Source of the DNA: Pigmentiphaga kullae
Lineage (GTDB): Bacteria; Pseudomonadota; Gammaproteobacteria; Burkholderiales; Burkholderiaceae_B
NCBI RefSeq assembly: GCF_004216695.1
Contig: NZ_SGXC01000001.1
Location: 1-64,000 of the forward strand
Reading direction: 5' to 3'
DNA length: 64,000 nucleotides
Below the pieces are notes generated by a model. The model was not told the DNA's origin and ran no database searches. It saw only the letters and a program-made list of their open reading frames with translations. The first letter of the stretch is position 1. Every line of letters begins with the position of its first letter. Shown here one piece after another: positions 25,926 through 35,080 of the stretch. A program made the position numbers and the translations under genes.

Positions 25926-26857
25926 GCCCTGCGCCGCCGGACGCGCGCCGGCTGCACGTCGGCGCGCAGGCCGCGCGCCTCCTGCTCGAACGCTTCGTAC
26001 AGTCGCTGGGCCGGGACGGTCAGCGGCGCGTCCGCCCGCGCCACCAGGTGGATGGTGGTCGCGGGCAGGTCGTCCGCGATGGGCAGGGCCACGAGATTCA
26101 TCGCCGGGCCATGCCGCTGGAAGAATCCCTCGGGCACGACGCCCAGGATGTCCAGGTCCGGCAGGATGGCCAGCAGCGTCGAGAACGACTCGCACTCCAG
26201 GCGCACGTCGGGCGCGGGCAGCCCGCGCGACTCGAAGTCCATCCGCCGCGGGTCGCCCGGCCCGCCCGCCGGCCCCGTCAGCACCCAAGCGGCCTGGACA
26301 AGATCGGCCAGCCGGGTGCGGTCCGCCAGCGGATGGCCGCGGCGGGCGGCGATCAGGTTCCGGCTCGTGAAGATGGGATGGATCGCCAGGTCGCGCCGCG
26401 CGCCTTCCACCGGCAGCGGCCCGATCGCCAGATCCAGTTCCCCGGCGCGCAATTGCGCGAACATGCGCGGATACAGCGTATCGACCAGCCGTATGCGCAC
26501 CTGCGGCCAGCGCGCCCGGAAGCGCGCCAGGGCGCCGGGCCCCAGCAGGATGGCCCCGCCGGGCGACAGCCCCACGGTGACGCTGGCCTGGGCATGCTCG
26601 GTGTGCCAGGCGATCTCCTCGCGCGCGCGCCCCAGTTCGCGCATCACGGTAGCGGCGCGGGCGGCCAGCATCTCGCCCGCCGGCGCCAGCCGCACCCCCT
26701 TGGCGGTGCGCAGCACCAGCGTGGTCCCGAACTCGTCTTCCAGCTGGCGCAGCGATTTGGTCAGGGCCGGCTGCGAGACGTGAAGCATCTCGGCCGAGGC
26801 GCGCAGGCTGCCGGTCTGGGCCAGCACGAGCAGGAGCTGCAATTGTTGGAGGCGCAT
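25922..26857 (-). CDS. LysR-type transcriptional regulator
   Basis: A 311-residue LysR protein with the helix HVSQPALTKSLRQLE and effector domain. It is divergent from the sulfatase/cupin/Bug operon starting at 26977, and the AT-rich 119-base gap between them is the likely operator. A basic RVRRRR tail is seen at the C-terminus. Confidence 0.93.
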   Translation of the reverse strand: MRLQQLQLLLVLAQTGSLRASAEMLHVSQPALTKSLRQLEDEFGTTLVLRTAKGVRLAPAGEMLAARAATVMRELGRAREEIAWHTEHAQASVTVGLSPGGAILLGPGALARFRARWPQVRIRLVDTLYPRMFAQLRAGELDLAIGPLPVEGARRDLAIHPIFTSRNLIAARRGHPLADRTRLADLVQAAWVLTGPAGGPGDPRRMDFESRGLPAPDVRLECESFSTLLAILPDLDILGVVPEGFFQRHGPAMNLVALPIADDLPATTIHLVARADAPLTVPAQRLYEAFEQEARGLRADVQPARVRRRRA

Positions 26858-26976
26858 CGTCCGGAGGGTGATAACCCCAAGTAATCGATATCAAAAAAAG
26901 CGAAGAGCATGTCCGCGCCGCGAAGCCTAGGATGGCCCGTAACGAGAACGGCCAAACCTTACTCCGGGAGTCGCAA

Positions 26977-28680
26977 TTGTCCAAGCGCGTGAAGAACATT
27001 CTCTTCATCATGTGCGACCAGCTCAGGGCCGACTACCTGTCGTGCTATGGGCACAAACGCCTGATGACCCCCAACCTGGACCGTCTTGCCGCGCGCGGCA
27101 TGCTGTTCGAACGGGCCTACGTGCAGTCGCCGGTCTGCGGCCCCTCGCGCATGAGCTACTACACCGGGCGCTACGTCCAGGCCCATGGCGCGAGCTGGAA
27201 CTTCGTGCCGCTCAAGGCCGGCGAAATGACCATGGGCGACCACCTGCGGCCGCTGGGCGTACGCTCGGTGCTGGTGGGCAAGACCCACATGCGCGCCGAT
27301 CTTGCCGGCATGTCCCGCCTGGGCATAGACCCGGATTCGACGGTGGGCGTGCGGATAGGCGAATGCGGCTTCGACCCCTACGAGCGCGACGACGGCATCC
27401 ACCCCTACTCGGGCCACGACCCCGACCCCGCCTACAGCGACTACCTGCGGCGCAACGGCTGCGACGGCGACAACCCCTGGGAAGCCTGGGCCAACACCGG
27501 CACCGACAGCGACGGACAGGCGCGCTCGGGCTGGTTCCTGAAGTATTCGCGGCTGCCCGCGCGCGTACCCGAGCAGCACTCCGAAACTCCCTACATGACC
27601 CGGCGGGCCATGGACTTCATGCGGGAAGCGGGCGACCAGCCCTGGTGCCTGCACCTGTCGTACATCAAGCCGCACTGGCCCTACATCGTGCCCGAGCCCT
27701 ACGCCTCGATGTACGGCCCGCAGGACGTGCCGCCGGTGGTGCGCAGCGAGGCCGAACGCCGCGATCCGCATCCCGTGTACGCCGCCATGATGAAGCACCG
27801 CGTGTCGCGCACCTTCTCGCAGGACGGCGTGCGCGAGGCGGTGATCCCCGCCTACATGGGATTGATCAAGCAGATCGACGACCAGATGGGCGTGCTGTTC
27901 TCGTTCATGGAGGAAGCGGGCCTGATGGATTCCACCATGATCGTGTTCACCTCCGACCACGGCGACTACCTGGGCGACCACTGGATGGGGGAAAAGGACC
28001 TGTTCCACGAACCGGTCATCCGCGTGCCGCTGATCGTGTACGACCCCGACCCCCGCGCCGACGCCACGCGCGGCACCCGCTGCGCCGACCTGGTCGAGGC
28101 GGTGGACCTGGCTCCCACCTTCCTCGACGTCTGTGGCGGCGCGCCGGTGCCCCACGTCATGGACGGCCGTTCGCTGCGCCCGCTGCTGTTCGGCCAGCGC
28201 CCGGCCGACTGGCGGCGCGAAGTGGTGTGCGAATACGACTACGCCTTCCAGGACGCCCGCATCGAACTGGGCACCGCCCCGCGCGACGCCTGGATGCGCA
28301 TGATCTTCGACGGACGCTGGAAATACGTGGTGTTCGAGGGCTACCGGCCCATGCTGTTCGACCTCGCTTCCGACCCCGACGAGTTCGTGGACCTGGGCGC
28401 CTCGCAGGCCCCCGAACACGAACAGGCACGGCAACGCCTGCACGAGGCCCTGTTCCGCTGGGCGCTGCGGCCCCGCCAGCGCGTGACCGTGCCGGACGCC
28501 GCGATCGAATCGGTGGAAGTCCAGCCGCGCATCTCCGAGGGCGGCATCCTGATCGGCTACTGGGACGAAGACGACCTGGCCCGCGCCCGGCAGTCGTTCA
28601 AGCCCCGGTTCTCGTCCACCAACCCGCTCGTCAGATCGACCCTCGATCGCCTGACGGGCAAGCAGGGAGTCCCGCAATGA
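26977..28680 (+). CDS. Sulfatase / phosphonate monoester hydrolase-family enzyme
   Basis: A 567-residue member of the alkaline-phosphatase superfamily. The modifiable cysteine lies in CGPSR (Cys54), which becomes formylglycine in active sulfatases. Metal sites are Asp14 in MCDQLRAD and the Asp/His of FTSDHGDYLGDH; SYIKPHWPY is also conserved. Length and sequence style resemble phosphonate monoester hydrolases as much as arylsulfatases. There is no signal peptide, so it should act in the cytosol on an imported ester. The TTG start at 26977 has GGGAG six bases upstream; an ATG 45 bases earlier lacks one. It overlaps the cupin gene by four bases. Confidence 0.9.
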   Translation: MSKRVKNILFIMCDQLRADYLSCYGHKRLMTPNLDRLAARGMLFERAYVQSPVCGPSRMSYYTGRYVQAHGASWNFVPLKAGEMTMGDHLRPLGVRSVLVGKTHMRADLAGMSRLGIDPDSTVGVRIGECGFDPYERDDGIHPYSGHDPDPAYSDYLRRNGCDGDNPWEAWANTGTDSDGQARSGWFLKYSRLPARVPEQHSETPYMTRRAMDFMREAGDQPWCLHLSYIKPHWPYIVPEPYASMYGPQDVPPVVRSEAERRDPHPVYAAMMKHRVSRTFSQDGVREAVIPAYMGLIKQIDDQMGVLFSFMEEAGLMDSTMIVFTSDHGDYLGDHWMGEKDLFHEPVIRVPLIVYDPDPRADATRGTRCADLVEAVDLAPTFLDVCGGAPVPHVMDGRSLRPLLFGQRPADWRREVVCEYDYAFQDARIELGTAPRDAWMRMIFDGRWKYVVFEGYRPMLFDLASDPDEFVDLGASQAPEHEQARQRLHEALFRWALRPRQRVTVPDAAIESVEVQPRISEGGILIGYWDEDDLARARQSFKPRFSSTNPLVRSTLDRLTGKQGVPQ

Positions 28681-29129
28681 GGAACGAAACCCCCGCCATC
28701 ACCCGCGCCCACACCGGCATCGACGGCGTGTCGTGGAACATCCTCGGCCAGGTGTACGTGCCCAAGCAGATGTCCGAGGACAGCTTCTCGTGGCACGCCA
28801 CCTTCCCGGTCGAGACCTTCGTGCCGCCGCACGTGCATCCCCACCAGGACGAATACATCTTCGTGCTGGCCGGCCGCATCGACCTCATCCTGGACGGCAG
28901 CAGGCAGACCGCCGGCGCGGGCGACCTGGTGCGCATGCCGCGCGGCATCCCGCACGCCTTCTACAACAACTCCGGCGCGCCCGCGACGGCGCTGTTCTGG
29001 GCCGCCCCCTCCGGCAAGCTGGTCGAGCTCTACCAGCGCATCCACAATATGTCGAACCCCGCCGAGGTCGTGCGGACGGCCCGCGAGTACGACGTCGTCT
29101 TCCTGCCCCCGGTCTCGGCCGCCGCCTGA
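28677..29129 (+). CDS. Cupin-domain protein
   Basis: A 150-residue single-domain cupin with metal-binding motifs PPHVHPHQDEYIFVLAGR and PRGIPHAFYN. Such proteins can be isomerases, dioxygenases or ligand sensors. Its start overlaps the sulfatase stop (ATGA), which ties it to handling the sulfatase product or substrate. Followed by a Bug receptor 37 bases later. Confidence 0.88.
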   Translation: MRNETPAITRAHTGIDGVSWNILGQVYVPKQMSEDSFSWHATFPVETFVPPHVHPHQDEYIFVLAGRIDLILDGSRQTAGAGDLVRMPRGIPHAFYNNSGAPATALFWAAPSGKLVELYQRIHNMSNPAEVVRTAREYDVVFLPPVSAAA

Positions 29130-29166
29130 GACCGCCCCGGTTGCCTCTTCCACGGAGTGTCCAGCC

Positions 29167-30138
29167 ATGCCCCTGTTACGTAGCGTATTCGCGGCCCTGC
29201 TGACGGCCGCCCTGGCCTCGGGCCCGGCCTGTGCCCAGGACTACCCGTCCCGGCCGATGCGCATCATCGTGCCCCTGCCACCCGGCAGCCCGCCCGACGT
29301 GCTGGCGCGCCTGGTGGGCGAACGCCTGCAGGCGGCCTGGCACCAGCCCGTGGTGGTCGAGAACCGGCCCGGAGCCACCGGCATGATAGGGCTGGCCGCC
29401 GTGGCGCAGGCCCAGCCCGACGGCTACACCATGGGCATGATGTTCCTGACCCATACGGTGCTGCCCGCGCTGTTCGGCAAGGTGCCCTACGACACCGCCA
29501 ACGCCTTCGCGCCCATCTCCAACCTGGTCTGGATCTACAACGTGCTGGCCGTGCCGCAAGGATCGGACATCGCCACGCTGGACCAGTTGATCGCGCGGGC
29601 CAGGGGCGCGCGGGGCACGGTGACCTACGCATCGGGCGGCAACGGCTCCCCCGCGCACCTGATCGGCGAAGGCTTCGCGCAATTCGTCGGCGCGGACATG
29701 CTGCACGTGCCCTACAAAGGACCGGCCGAGGCGGTGCAGGGCCTGCTGTCGGGCGACGTCTCGGCCATGTTCGCCACTTCGTCGGTGGCCGTGCCGCTGG
29801 TCAAGGCGGGCAAGCTGCGCGCGCTGGCGGTGACCAGCCCCACGCGCCTGGCCACGCTGCCCGACGTCCCCACGCTGGAGGAAAGCGGCGTGCGCGGCTT
29901 CAGGATGAAGGAGTGGGAAGGACTGGTCGCGCCGGCCGGCACGCCGGCCGCGGTGATCGCCAAATGGCATGCCGAGCTGGCCCGCATCATGGCGCAGCCC
30001 GAGGTACTCAGGCAGGTCCGCGAACTGGGCATGACGCCCGCCGAACCTCACACGTCGGCCGAATTCGGGACGCTGATCCGGTCCGAGCTGGACACCTGGA
30101 CCCGGTTCATCGCCAAGGCGGGCCTGCGCCCCAATTGA
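29167..30138 (+). CDS. Bug-family periplasmic solute receptor
   Basis: A 323-residue receptor with a Sec signal (VFAALLTAALASGPACA, then QDYPSRP). Core motifs are RIIVPLPPGSPPDVLAR, VVVENRPGATG, PDGYTMG and HVPYKGPAEA. Third gene of the LysR-divergent sulfatase operon, so probably the receptor for the sulfatase substrate (inference). Tail-to-tail with dsbC. Confidence 0.93.
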   Translation: MPLLRSVFAALLTAALASGPACAQDYPSRPMRIIVPLPPGSPPDVLARLVGERLQAAWHQPVVVENRPGATGMIGLAAVAQAQPDGYTMGMMFLTHTVLPALFGKVPYDTANAFAPISNLVWIYNVLAVPQGSDIATLDQLIARARGARGTVTYASGGNGSPAHLIGEGFAQFVGADMLHVPYKGPAEAVQGLLSGDVSAMFATSSVAVPLVKAGKLRALAVTSPTRLATLPDVPTLEESGVRGFRMKEWEGLVAPAGTPAAVIAKWHAELARIMAQPEVLRQVRELGMTPAEPHTSAEFGTLIRSELDTWTRFIAKAGLRPN

Positions 30139-30172
30139 ACGCCGGGGGCCGGGCCGGACCGGCCTGTCGACG

Positions 30173-30913
30173 CTAGCTGGCCTTGCCCAGGGAATCGAGC
30201 TTCTGGCGCAGCCGTTCGGCGGGAATCGCGCCGCCCACCCGGGTGTCGTCGCCGAAGATGATGGTGGGGGTGCCGGTGACTTGCAGCTTCTTGCCCAGGG
30301 CCAGCAATTCCTTGAGCGGCGCGTCGCAGCTGGCGGCCTTGGGCGCCTTGCCGTTCAGCATCCATTCGTCCCAGGCCTTGCCCTTGTCCGGCGCGCACCA
30401 CACCGCCTGCGACTTGACGGTGGAATCGGGCGACAGGATGGGATAGAGGAAGGTATAGATGGTGACGTTGTCGATGCCTTCCATCGACCGGCGCAACTGC
30501 TTGCAGTAGCCGCAGTTGGGATCCTCGAACAAGGCGATGCGCCGCGAACCGTTGCCGCGCACCTGCTTGATGGCCAGGTTCAGCGGCAGTTCGTCGAACT
30601 TCACGGCCAGCAGTTGTTCCTTGCGCTCGCGCGTGATGTTCTTGCGGGTCGAGGCGTCGATCAGGTTGCCGTCCAGCACGAAGCTGACCTTCTCGTCGGT
30701 GTAGACCAGCTCGCCGCCGATGCGCACCTCGTACAGGCCGTAGGGGGTGCGGGACACGCCCTCGACGCCCACTTCGCCGAAACGCTGCACGAAGCGCTGC
30801 TTGACCGCTTCCTCGGTCGTGGGGGCGCCCTTGTTCGCCGCTTGCGCCCACGCCATGGACACGGGCGCGGCCATGGCCGCGGTCAGCAACAGGGAAGTCA
30901 GCATGCGTTTCAT
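30173..30913 (-). CDS. dsbC: Thiol:disulfide interchange protein DsbC
   Basis: A periplasmic disulfide isomerase of 246 residues. It has a cleavable signal peptide (LTSLLLTAAMAAPVSMAWA), an N-terminal dimerisation domain to about residue 85, and a thioredoxin-like domain with the active site CGYC (134-137). A cis-Pro loop is seen at GTPTIIF. GGAG precedes the ATG. It follows the UbiH-like gene by 30 bases on the same strand. Confidence 0.94.
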   Translation of the reverse strand: MKRMLTSLLLTAAMAAPVSMAWAQAANKGAPTTEEAVKQRFVQRFGEVGVEGVSRTPYGLYEVRIGGELVYTDEKVSFVLDGNLIDASTRKNITRERKEQLLAVKFDELPLNLAIKQVRGNGSRRIALFEDPNCGYCKQLRRSMEGIDNVTIYTFLYPILSPDSTVKSQAVWCAPDKGKAWDEWMLNGKAPKAASCDAPLKELLALGKKLQVTGTPTIIFGDDTRVGGAIPAERLRQKLDSLGKAS

Positions 30914-30943
30914 CGAATCTCCTAAACAATCGGACCGCGCCCG

Positions 30944-32182
30944 TCAGGCGCGAGTTCCTGTACCCGAGGCGCCATTGACCAGCATACGCTTGAGCAAGGG
31001 CATGCGGTCCACCAGGTCCAGCCCGGCGTTGCGCAGCCACGCGACCGGCGCCGCCTGGGCGCCGAACAGATGGAACAGCCCGTCGGTGACGGCGCGCATG
31101 GCCAGCAGCGGTTCTGCGCGCGCCCGCTCGTAGCGGCGCAGCAGGCGCGGATCGTCGACGGTACGGAACGGCTCGCGGCCGCCCAGTACCTGCGCCAGCG
31201 CCTTCACGTCCCCCAGGCCAAGGTTCAGGCCCTGGCCGGCCAGCGGATGCACGACATGGGCGGCATCGCCCAGCAGGACCACGCCGCGGTGGGCAAGCTG
31301 GGGACAGTGTTGCAAGACCAGCGGAAAACCGAACAGCGGACTGCGCACGCGCAGCGCGCCCAGCCGGCCCCCGGTGGCCGCCGCCAGCCGGGTCTCCAGC
31401 GCCCGCGCGCGGTCCGGTTCGGGCAGCGCCAGCAGGGCGGCGGCCTGCGCGGCCGGCATCGACCATACCATCGAGACCTGCGGTCCGTCCCGGGTGTCGG
31501 GCATGGGCAGCAGGGCCAGGACGCCGTTGGGCGTGAACCATTGGCAGGCGCACTCCTGATGCGGCAGCTCCGCGCCCAGGTGCACGACGACGCCGGTCGC
31601 CCCATAGGCCGACCGCTGGGCGGACAGCCCCGCGGCCTCGCGCAATTTCGAGTCGGCCCCGTCGGCCGCCACCGCCAGCCGCGCCCGCAGGGCCTGGCCG
31701 CCGGACGTACGCAGGGTCACGCCATCGGCGGCGCGCCCGGCTTCGAGCCCGACGAAATCTTCCGTGGTCCAGCGTATGCCGGACCACTGCACGGCCTGCC
31801 GCAGGACCCGCTCCAGTTCACGCGATTCGGCGATCCAGGCCAGGTGGTCGCAACCGGCCTGCCACGCCGACAGCCCGAGCCGGCCGGGGCGATCGCCCCA
31901 GACGGGCCGGTCGCCCAGGATTTCCATGCGCCGCACGCCGGTGATGCGCTCGGCCGGCAGGGCATCCCAGATCCCCAGGTCCGCCAGCAGGTCGCGGCTG
32001 GCCGGCGACAGCGCGTAGACGCGCGGATCGAAGCTGTCCGCCTCGGGCGCCGGCAAGGGCGCGCGCGGCCCTAGCAGGCCCACGCGCAAACCCTGGCGAG
32101 CCAGCGCGAGCGCGGCGGCCAGCCCGGCGATGCCGGTGCCGACGACGAGGATGTCCGCTTGGGAAGAAGTGGCTTGGGTCAT
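30944..32182 (-). CDS. UbiH/UbiF-family FAD-dependent hydroxylase
   Basis: A 412-residue flavoprotein monooxygenase of the ubiquinone-biosynthesis hydroxylase family. It has an N-terminal FAD-binding motif (VVGTGIAGLAAALALARQG), the DG motif (AADGADSKLRE) and the GD motif (GDAAHVVHPLAGQGLNLGLGD). It should hydroxylate the ubiquinone ring; which position (UbiH, UbiI or UbiF role) cannot be told. No clear ribosome-binding site precedes the ATG at 32182. Encoded between the MscS-like gene and dsbC. Confidence 0.9.
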   Translation of the reverse strand: MTQATSSQADILVVGTGIAGLAAALALARQGLRVGLLGPRAPLPAPEADSFDPRVYALSPASRDLLADLGIWDALPAERITGVRRMEILGDRPVWGDRPGRLGLSAWQAGCDHLAWIAESRELERVLRQAVQWSGIRWTTEDFVGLEAGRAADGVTLRTSGGQALRARLAVAADGADSKLREAAGLSAQRSAYGATGVVVHLGAELPHQECACQWFTPNGVLALLPMPDTRDGPQVSMVWSMPAAQAAALLALPEPDRARALETRLAAATGGRLGALRVRSPLFGFPLVLQHCPQLAHRGVVLLGDAAHVVHPLAGQGLNLGLGDVKALAQVLGGREPFRTVDDPRLLRRYERARAEPLLAMRAVTDGLFHLFGAQAAPVAWLRNAGLDLVDRMPLLKRMLVNGASGTGTRA

Positions 32183-32223
32183 GACGGGAACGACGCTACA
32201 GGCGCCAGTGTACAGCGCCGGGC

Positions 32224-33093
32224 TCAGCCTTCCGCCGCCCGCTCCTGCAATTGCCGGTAGTAGTGGGCCAGCACCTCCTGGCCCGTGCGAACGCGCCGGT
32301 TGCTGGGGCAGGGAAAGCGCAGCACCACGTCGAGCCGCTTGGGATCCACCGGCTCGATCACGGCCAGCGGCTCGCTGGCGGGCAGCGCGATCAGGTAGGC
32401 GCCTTCGATGTGGCGGAAATGCACGTCGGCCTGTTCCAGCCAGGGCTCGCACACGTCCCTGCCCGCCCGCAGCAGCCGTTCCTGGGCCGCGGGAATGTCG
32501 TCCCCCGGCTCCAGCGGCACCCGCACCGACTCGAGCACGAAAGTGCCCATGGCCGAGATCGTGCGCACGGGGTTGAGCAGCAGCATCATGTTGGGGAAAC
32601 GGCAGACCCGGCCCGTGACCAGGCCCGACGACGTCTGTTCCAGCAGCGCGGTGGTGAACAGATCGATGGTCAGCACCTCGCCCTTCATGCCGTTGATCTC
32701 GATCACGTCGCCCACCGCATAGGTCCGCTGGGTCGCGCGCATCAGCGAACCCAGGGCGCTCATCACGTATTCCTTGCTGGCGATGGCCACCGCCGCGGCC
32801 AGCGCCGCCACCGACAGCGCGAAATGGCGCAGTTGGCCGCCCCAGATGAACAGCATCAGCAGCATCGTCACGATGACGATGCTGTTGCGCACGGTCAGGT
32901 AGCTGGTGCGGCGTTCCTCGGTCGAGCCCGAGCCCTTGCCCCGGTAATAGCGCGTGGTGGCGCGCGTGGCGAACATGGCGGCAAGCAGCACCACCAGCGA
33001 CACCACGAGCTGGGCGGGGGTGTCGGAGGCGGTGAACCACGCCACCAGCCGGTCCCAGAGCGAAACGATGACATCCATGAAGCGAAAAGGCAT
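32224..33093 (-). CDS. MscS-family mechanosensitive channel / transporter
   Basis: A 289-residue inner-membrane protein. Two or three hydrophobic helices occupy about residues 25-105 (LVVSLVVLLAAMFA, VIVTMLLMLFIWGG, AVAIASKEYVMSALGSLM). They are followed by the MscS beta domain (TYAVGDVIEINGMKGEV, FPNMMLLLNPV). It is shorter than E. coli MscK-type channels. ATG 33093 is chosen; ATG 33078 is equally possible. Divergent from the DUF481 gene. Confidence 0.88.
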   Translation of the reverse strand: MPFRFMDVIVSLWDRLVAWFTASDTPAQLVVSLVVLLAAMFATRATTRYYRGKGSGSTEERRTSYLTVRNSIVIVTMLLMLFIWGGQLRHFALSVAALAAAVAIASKEYVMSALGSLMRATQRTYAVGDVIEINGMKGEVLTIDLFTTALLEQTSSGLVTGRVCRFPNMMLLLNPVRTISAMGTFVLESVRVPLEPGDDIPAAQERLLRAGRDVCEPWLEQADVHFRHIEGAYLIALPASEPLAVIEPVDPKRLDVVLRFPCPSNRRVRTGQEVLAHYYRQLQERAAEG

Positions 33094-33386
33094 GCGCCGG
33101 AATGAGCGATCACGCCATTCTACGTTGGCACCGGCCACATGGGCGGTGTATGGTGACGCCTGGGCGCATCGTCGCCCAGGCGGCGCGCCCTGATTGCGGC
33201 ACGCCCCACCCGGAACGCGGCCGCGCCGCGCTTCCGTGTCCGACCGCGTCTCGCGACGCACTCCCTTCGAGCCCCGCCCCAGCCGGCCGCGGACTCGTCC
33301 AACCCCACTCCGAATGGCAACCCGTCATTGAGGATGTCCCGCCGCATGCGCGCCATGCGGCCTGGTGCAATAAGGAGAACGCATCG

Positions 33387-34130
33387 ATGTTCAAGACCCG
33401 ACATATCGCCCCCCTGGCCTTCGCTCTGGCCGCCGCTCCAACCTGGGCGCAGGCGCCGCTGAAAACCGACGGCAAGTGGCGCGGTTCCATCAACGCCGGC
33501 GCCAGCCTGGCTTCCGGCAACACCGACTCCACCTCGTTCAACCTGGGCGCCAACGCGGGTCGCGCCACGGACCGGGACCGCCTGAATTTCACGCTGACCG
33601 CGCTCTACGGCACCAAGAAGGAAAACGGCAGCAGCAGCGAAACCGCCAACCTGCTGCGCATGGGCGGCAAGTACGACCGCGACATCACCGACCGCACCTT
33701 CGGCTTCGGCTCGCTGGACATCGAACACGACAAGCTGCAGGAACTGGACATGCGCGGCGTGGCCGCGGCCGGTGTCGGGCGGCACATCATCAAGACCGAG
33801 AAGACGATCTTCGACGTATTCACCGGCCTGGCGTACAACCACGAACGCTTCACCACCGAGACCCGCAACTCGACCGAACTGCTGTTGGGGGAGGAATCCA
33901 CCCACATGATCTCGGACACGACCTCGCTCAACCAGCGCCTGGCGCTCTACCCCAACATCAGCGACGGCGGCGAGTACCGTATCCAGTTCGACGCCGGCAT
34001 CACCACGTCCATCACGAAGAAGATCGAGCTCAAGGTCACGCTGTCGAACCGCTACATGAGCAATCCGCAGCCTGGGGTGAAGAAGTCCGACACGCTGTTG
34101 CTGACGAACATCGGCTATCGCTTCGAATAG
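33387..34130 (+). CDS. DUF481 outer-membrane beta-barrel protein (YdiY-like)
   Basis: A 247-residue secreted protein with signal peptide (IAPLAFALAAAPTWA, then QAPLKTD) and alternating-hydrophobicity strands typical of DUF481 barrels (INAGASLASGNTDS, GFGSLDIEHDKLQELD, LSNRYMSNPQPGVKKSDT), ending in the aromatic C-terminus YRFE expected for outer-membrane insertion. AAGGAG lies eight bases before the ATG. Function in salt or acid response is suggested for relatives only. The 293 bases upstream contain no other gene. Confidence 0.9.
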   Translation: MFKTRHIAPLAFALAAAPTWAQAPLKTDGKWRGSINAGASLASGNTDSTSFNLGANAGRATDRDRLNFTLTALYGTKKENGSSSETANLLRMGGKYDRDITDRTFGFGSLDIEHDKLQELDMRGVAAAGVGRHIIKTEKTIFDVFTGLAYNHERFTTETRNSTELLLGEESTHMISDTTSLNQRLALYPNISDGGEYRIQFDAGITTSITKKIELKVTLSNRYMSNPQPGVKKSDTLLLTNIGYRFE

Positions 34131-34141
34131 CCGTCCGGCGT

Positions 34142-34174
34142 AAAAAAAGCCCGCAGGCGGATGGCCTGCGGGCT
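34142..34174 (-). terminator. Intrinsic terminator of the czcE-like gene
   Basis: Perfect 11-bp stem (34148-34158 with 34164-34174), five-base loop, followed on the minus strand by seven T residues. It lies 40 bases past the CzcE-like stop codon. The plus strand lacks a T-run, so it does not terminate DUF481 transcription well. Confidence 0.9.
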
Positions 34175-34213
34175 ACGCGCCGTCCGGATGGGATGGCGCG
34201 GTGCGGGAGGGAA

Positions 34214-34546
34214 TCAGAGACTGCGCTCGTCCAGGGGGGACGGACTGACGTAGGCCCTGATGGTGTGGTTCAGCACGCCGGCGGGTGCCAGGTCGTTCAG
34301 GTCGAACGCGCCGCGGATGCCGTCGAACTTCACGGCGAAACTCTTGCCGTCGACGTCGAAGCGCACGGTTTCGCCGTACTGCACGTTGACGTAGCGCGTG
34401 CCGTCGTTCAACGCGATGGCGCGCTCGGCGCTCTGGACGGTGACCGGCGAACCCAGCAGGTCCGGCCGGGCCGACGCGGCATGGGCCGAGACGCTTGCCA
34501 GGCCGATCAGCGCCGCGGCGGCAAAGGAAAAGACTTGGGCTTTCAT
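34214..34546 (-). CDS. CzcE-family periplasmic metal-binding protein
   Basis: A 110-residue secreted protein with signal peptide (VFSFAAAALIGLASVSAHA) and the CzcE pattern DLLGSPV, RYVNVQYGETVRFDVDGKSF, FDLNDLAPAGVLNHTIRAYV. CzcE of Cupriavidus binds copper in the periplasm. GGAG precedes the ATG. It follows a DUF4148 gene on the same strand after 71 bases and ends at a strong terminator. Confidence 0.88.
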   Translation of the reverse strand: MKAQVFSFAAAALIGLASVSAHAASARPDLLGSPVTVQSAERAIALNDGTRYVNVQYGETVRFDVDGKSFAVKFDGIRGAFDLNDLAPAGVLNHTIRAYVSPSPLDERSL

Positions 34547-34572
34547 GACGGGAACTCCAGGATCTGGTCAGA

Positions 34573-34610
34573 CGCGGCCCGGCCGGGGATGCGGCCCCGG
34601 CCGGGCCGCG
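34573..34610 (-). repeat. 16-bp perfect GC hairpin between DUF4148 and czcE-like genes
   Basis: Bases 34573-34588 are an exact inverted copy of 34595-34610, with a six-base loop. The element is almost pure G/C. No T-run follows on the minus strand. It begins eight bases past the DUF4148 stop and could stabilise the upstream transcript or attenuate read-through. Confidence 0.7.
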
Positions 34611-34617
34611 GCGTGGC

Positions 34618-34938
34618 TTACAGGTTGTTCGGGTATTCGCCCGGGCCGCCCGCGCGGCGGGCCAGTTCGGCGCGCTTGAGTTCCTCGACCACCTGGGCCC
34701 GGCTGACCGTCGAAGCCTGCTGGGCCGTCTGGTCGGGGAAGCCTTCCTGGCCGTAGACGATGCCGCCATTGGCCTTGGCCTCGGCCAGTTCGGCCAGCAC
34801 TTGCGCGCGGGTCAGTTCATGTGTGGTCGAGATCCCGGGAGGGGGAAAATCGTTGCCGTAGTTGTTGCCCTGGTCGGCATGCGCGGCGGCGCCGATGAGG
34901 GAAGCGGCAATCAGGGCGGTATATGCAAAGGTCTTCAT
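34618..34938 (-). CDS. DUF4148-domain secreted protein
   Basis: A 106-residue protein with signal peptide (FAYTALIAASLIGAAAHA) and two repeated helices of the DUF4148 type: LTRAQVLAELAEAKANG and VSRAQVVEELKRAEL. Such proteins are abundant in Burkholderiales and uncharacterised. GGAG precedes the ATG at 34938. Probably co-transcribed in part with the czcE-like gene. Confidence 0.88.
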   Translation of the reverse strand: MKTFAYTALIAASLIGAAAHADQGNNYGNDFPPPGISTTHELTRAQVLAELAEAKANGGIVYGQEGFPDQTAQQASTVSRAQVVEELKRAELARRAGGPGEYPNNL

Positions 34939-35080
34939 GATGAACTCCGTTTTTCTCGTTGATCTTTCAGCCTGAATCAAGGGTATGTGCTAATTGCTTG
35001 ATTGACCGTGTAGGAATATTGCGCCTTTTGAAGGCATAATTGAAATCAATAAGCCGAATTGTTGGCATAAGGATTGGATT

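Noticed and set aside
30152-30164. Short palindrome GGCCGGACCGGCC between the Bug gene and dsbC as a bidirectional terminator
   Set aside because: The stem is only five pairs with a three-base loop and no T-run on either side; common by chance at this GC content.
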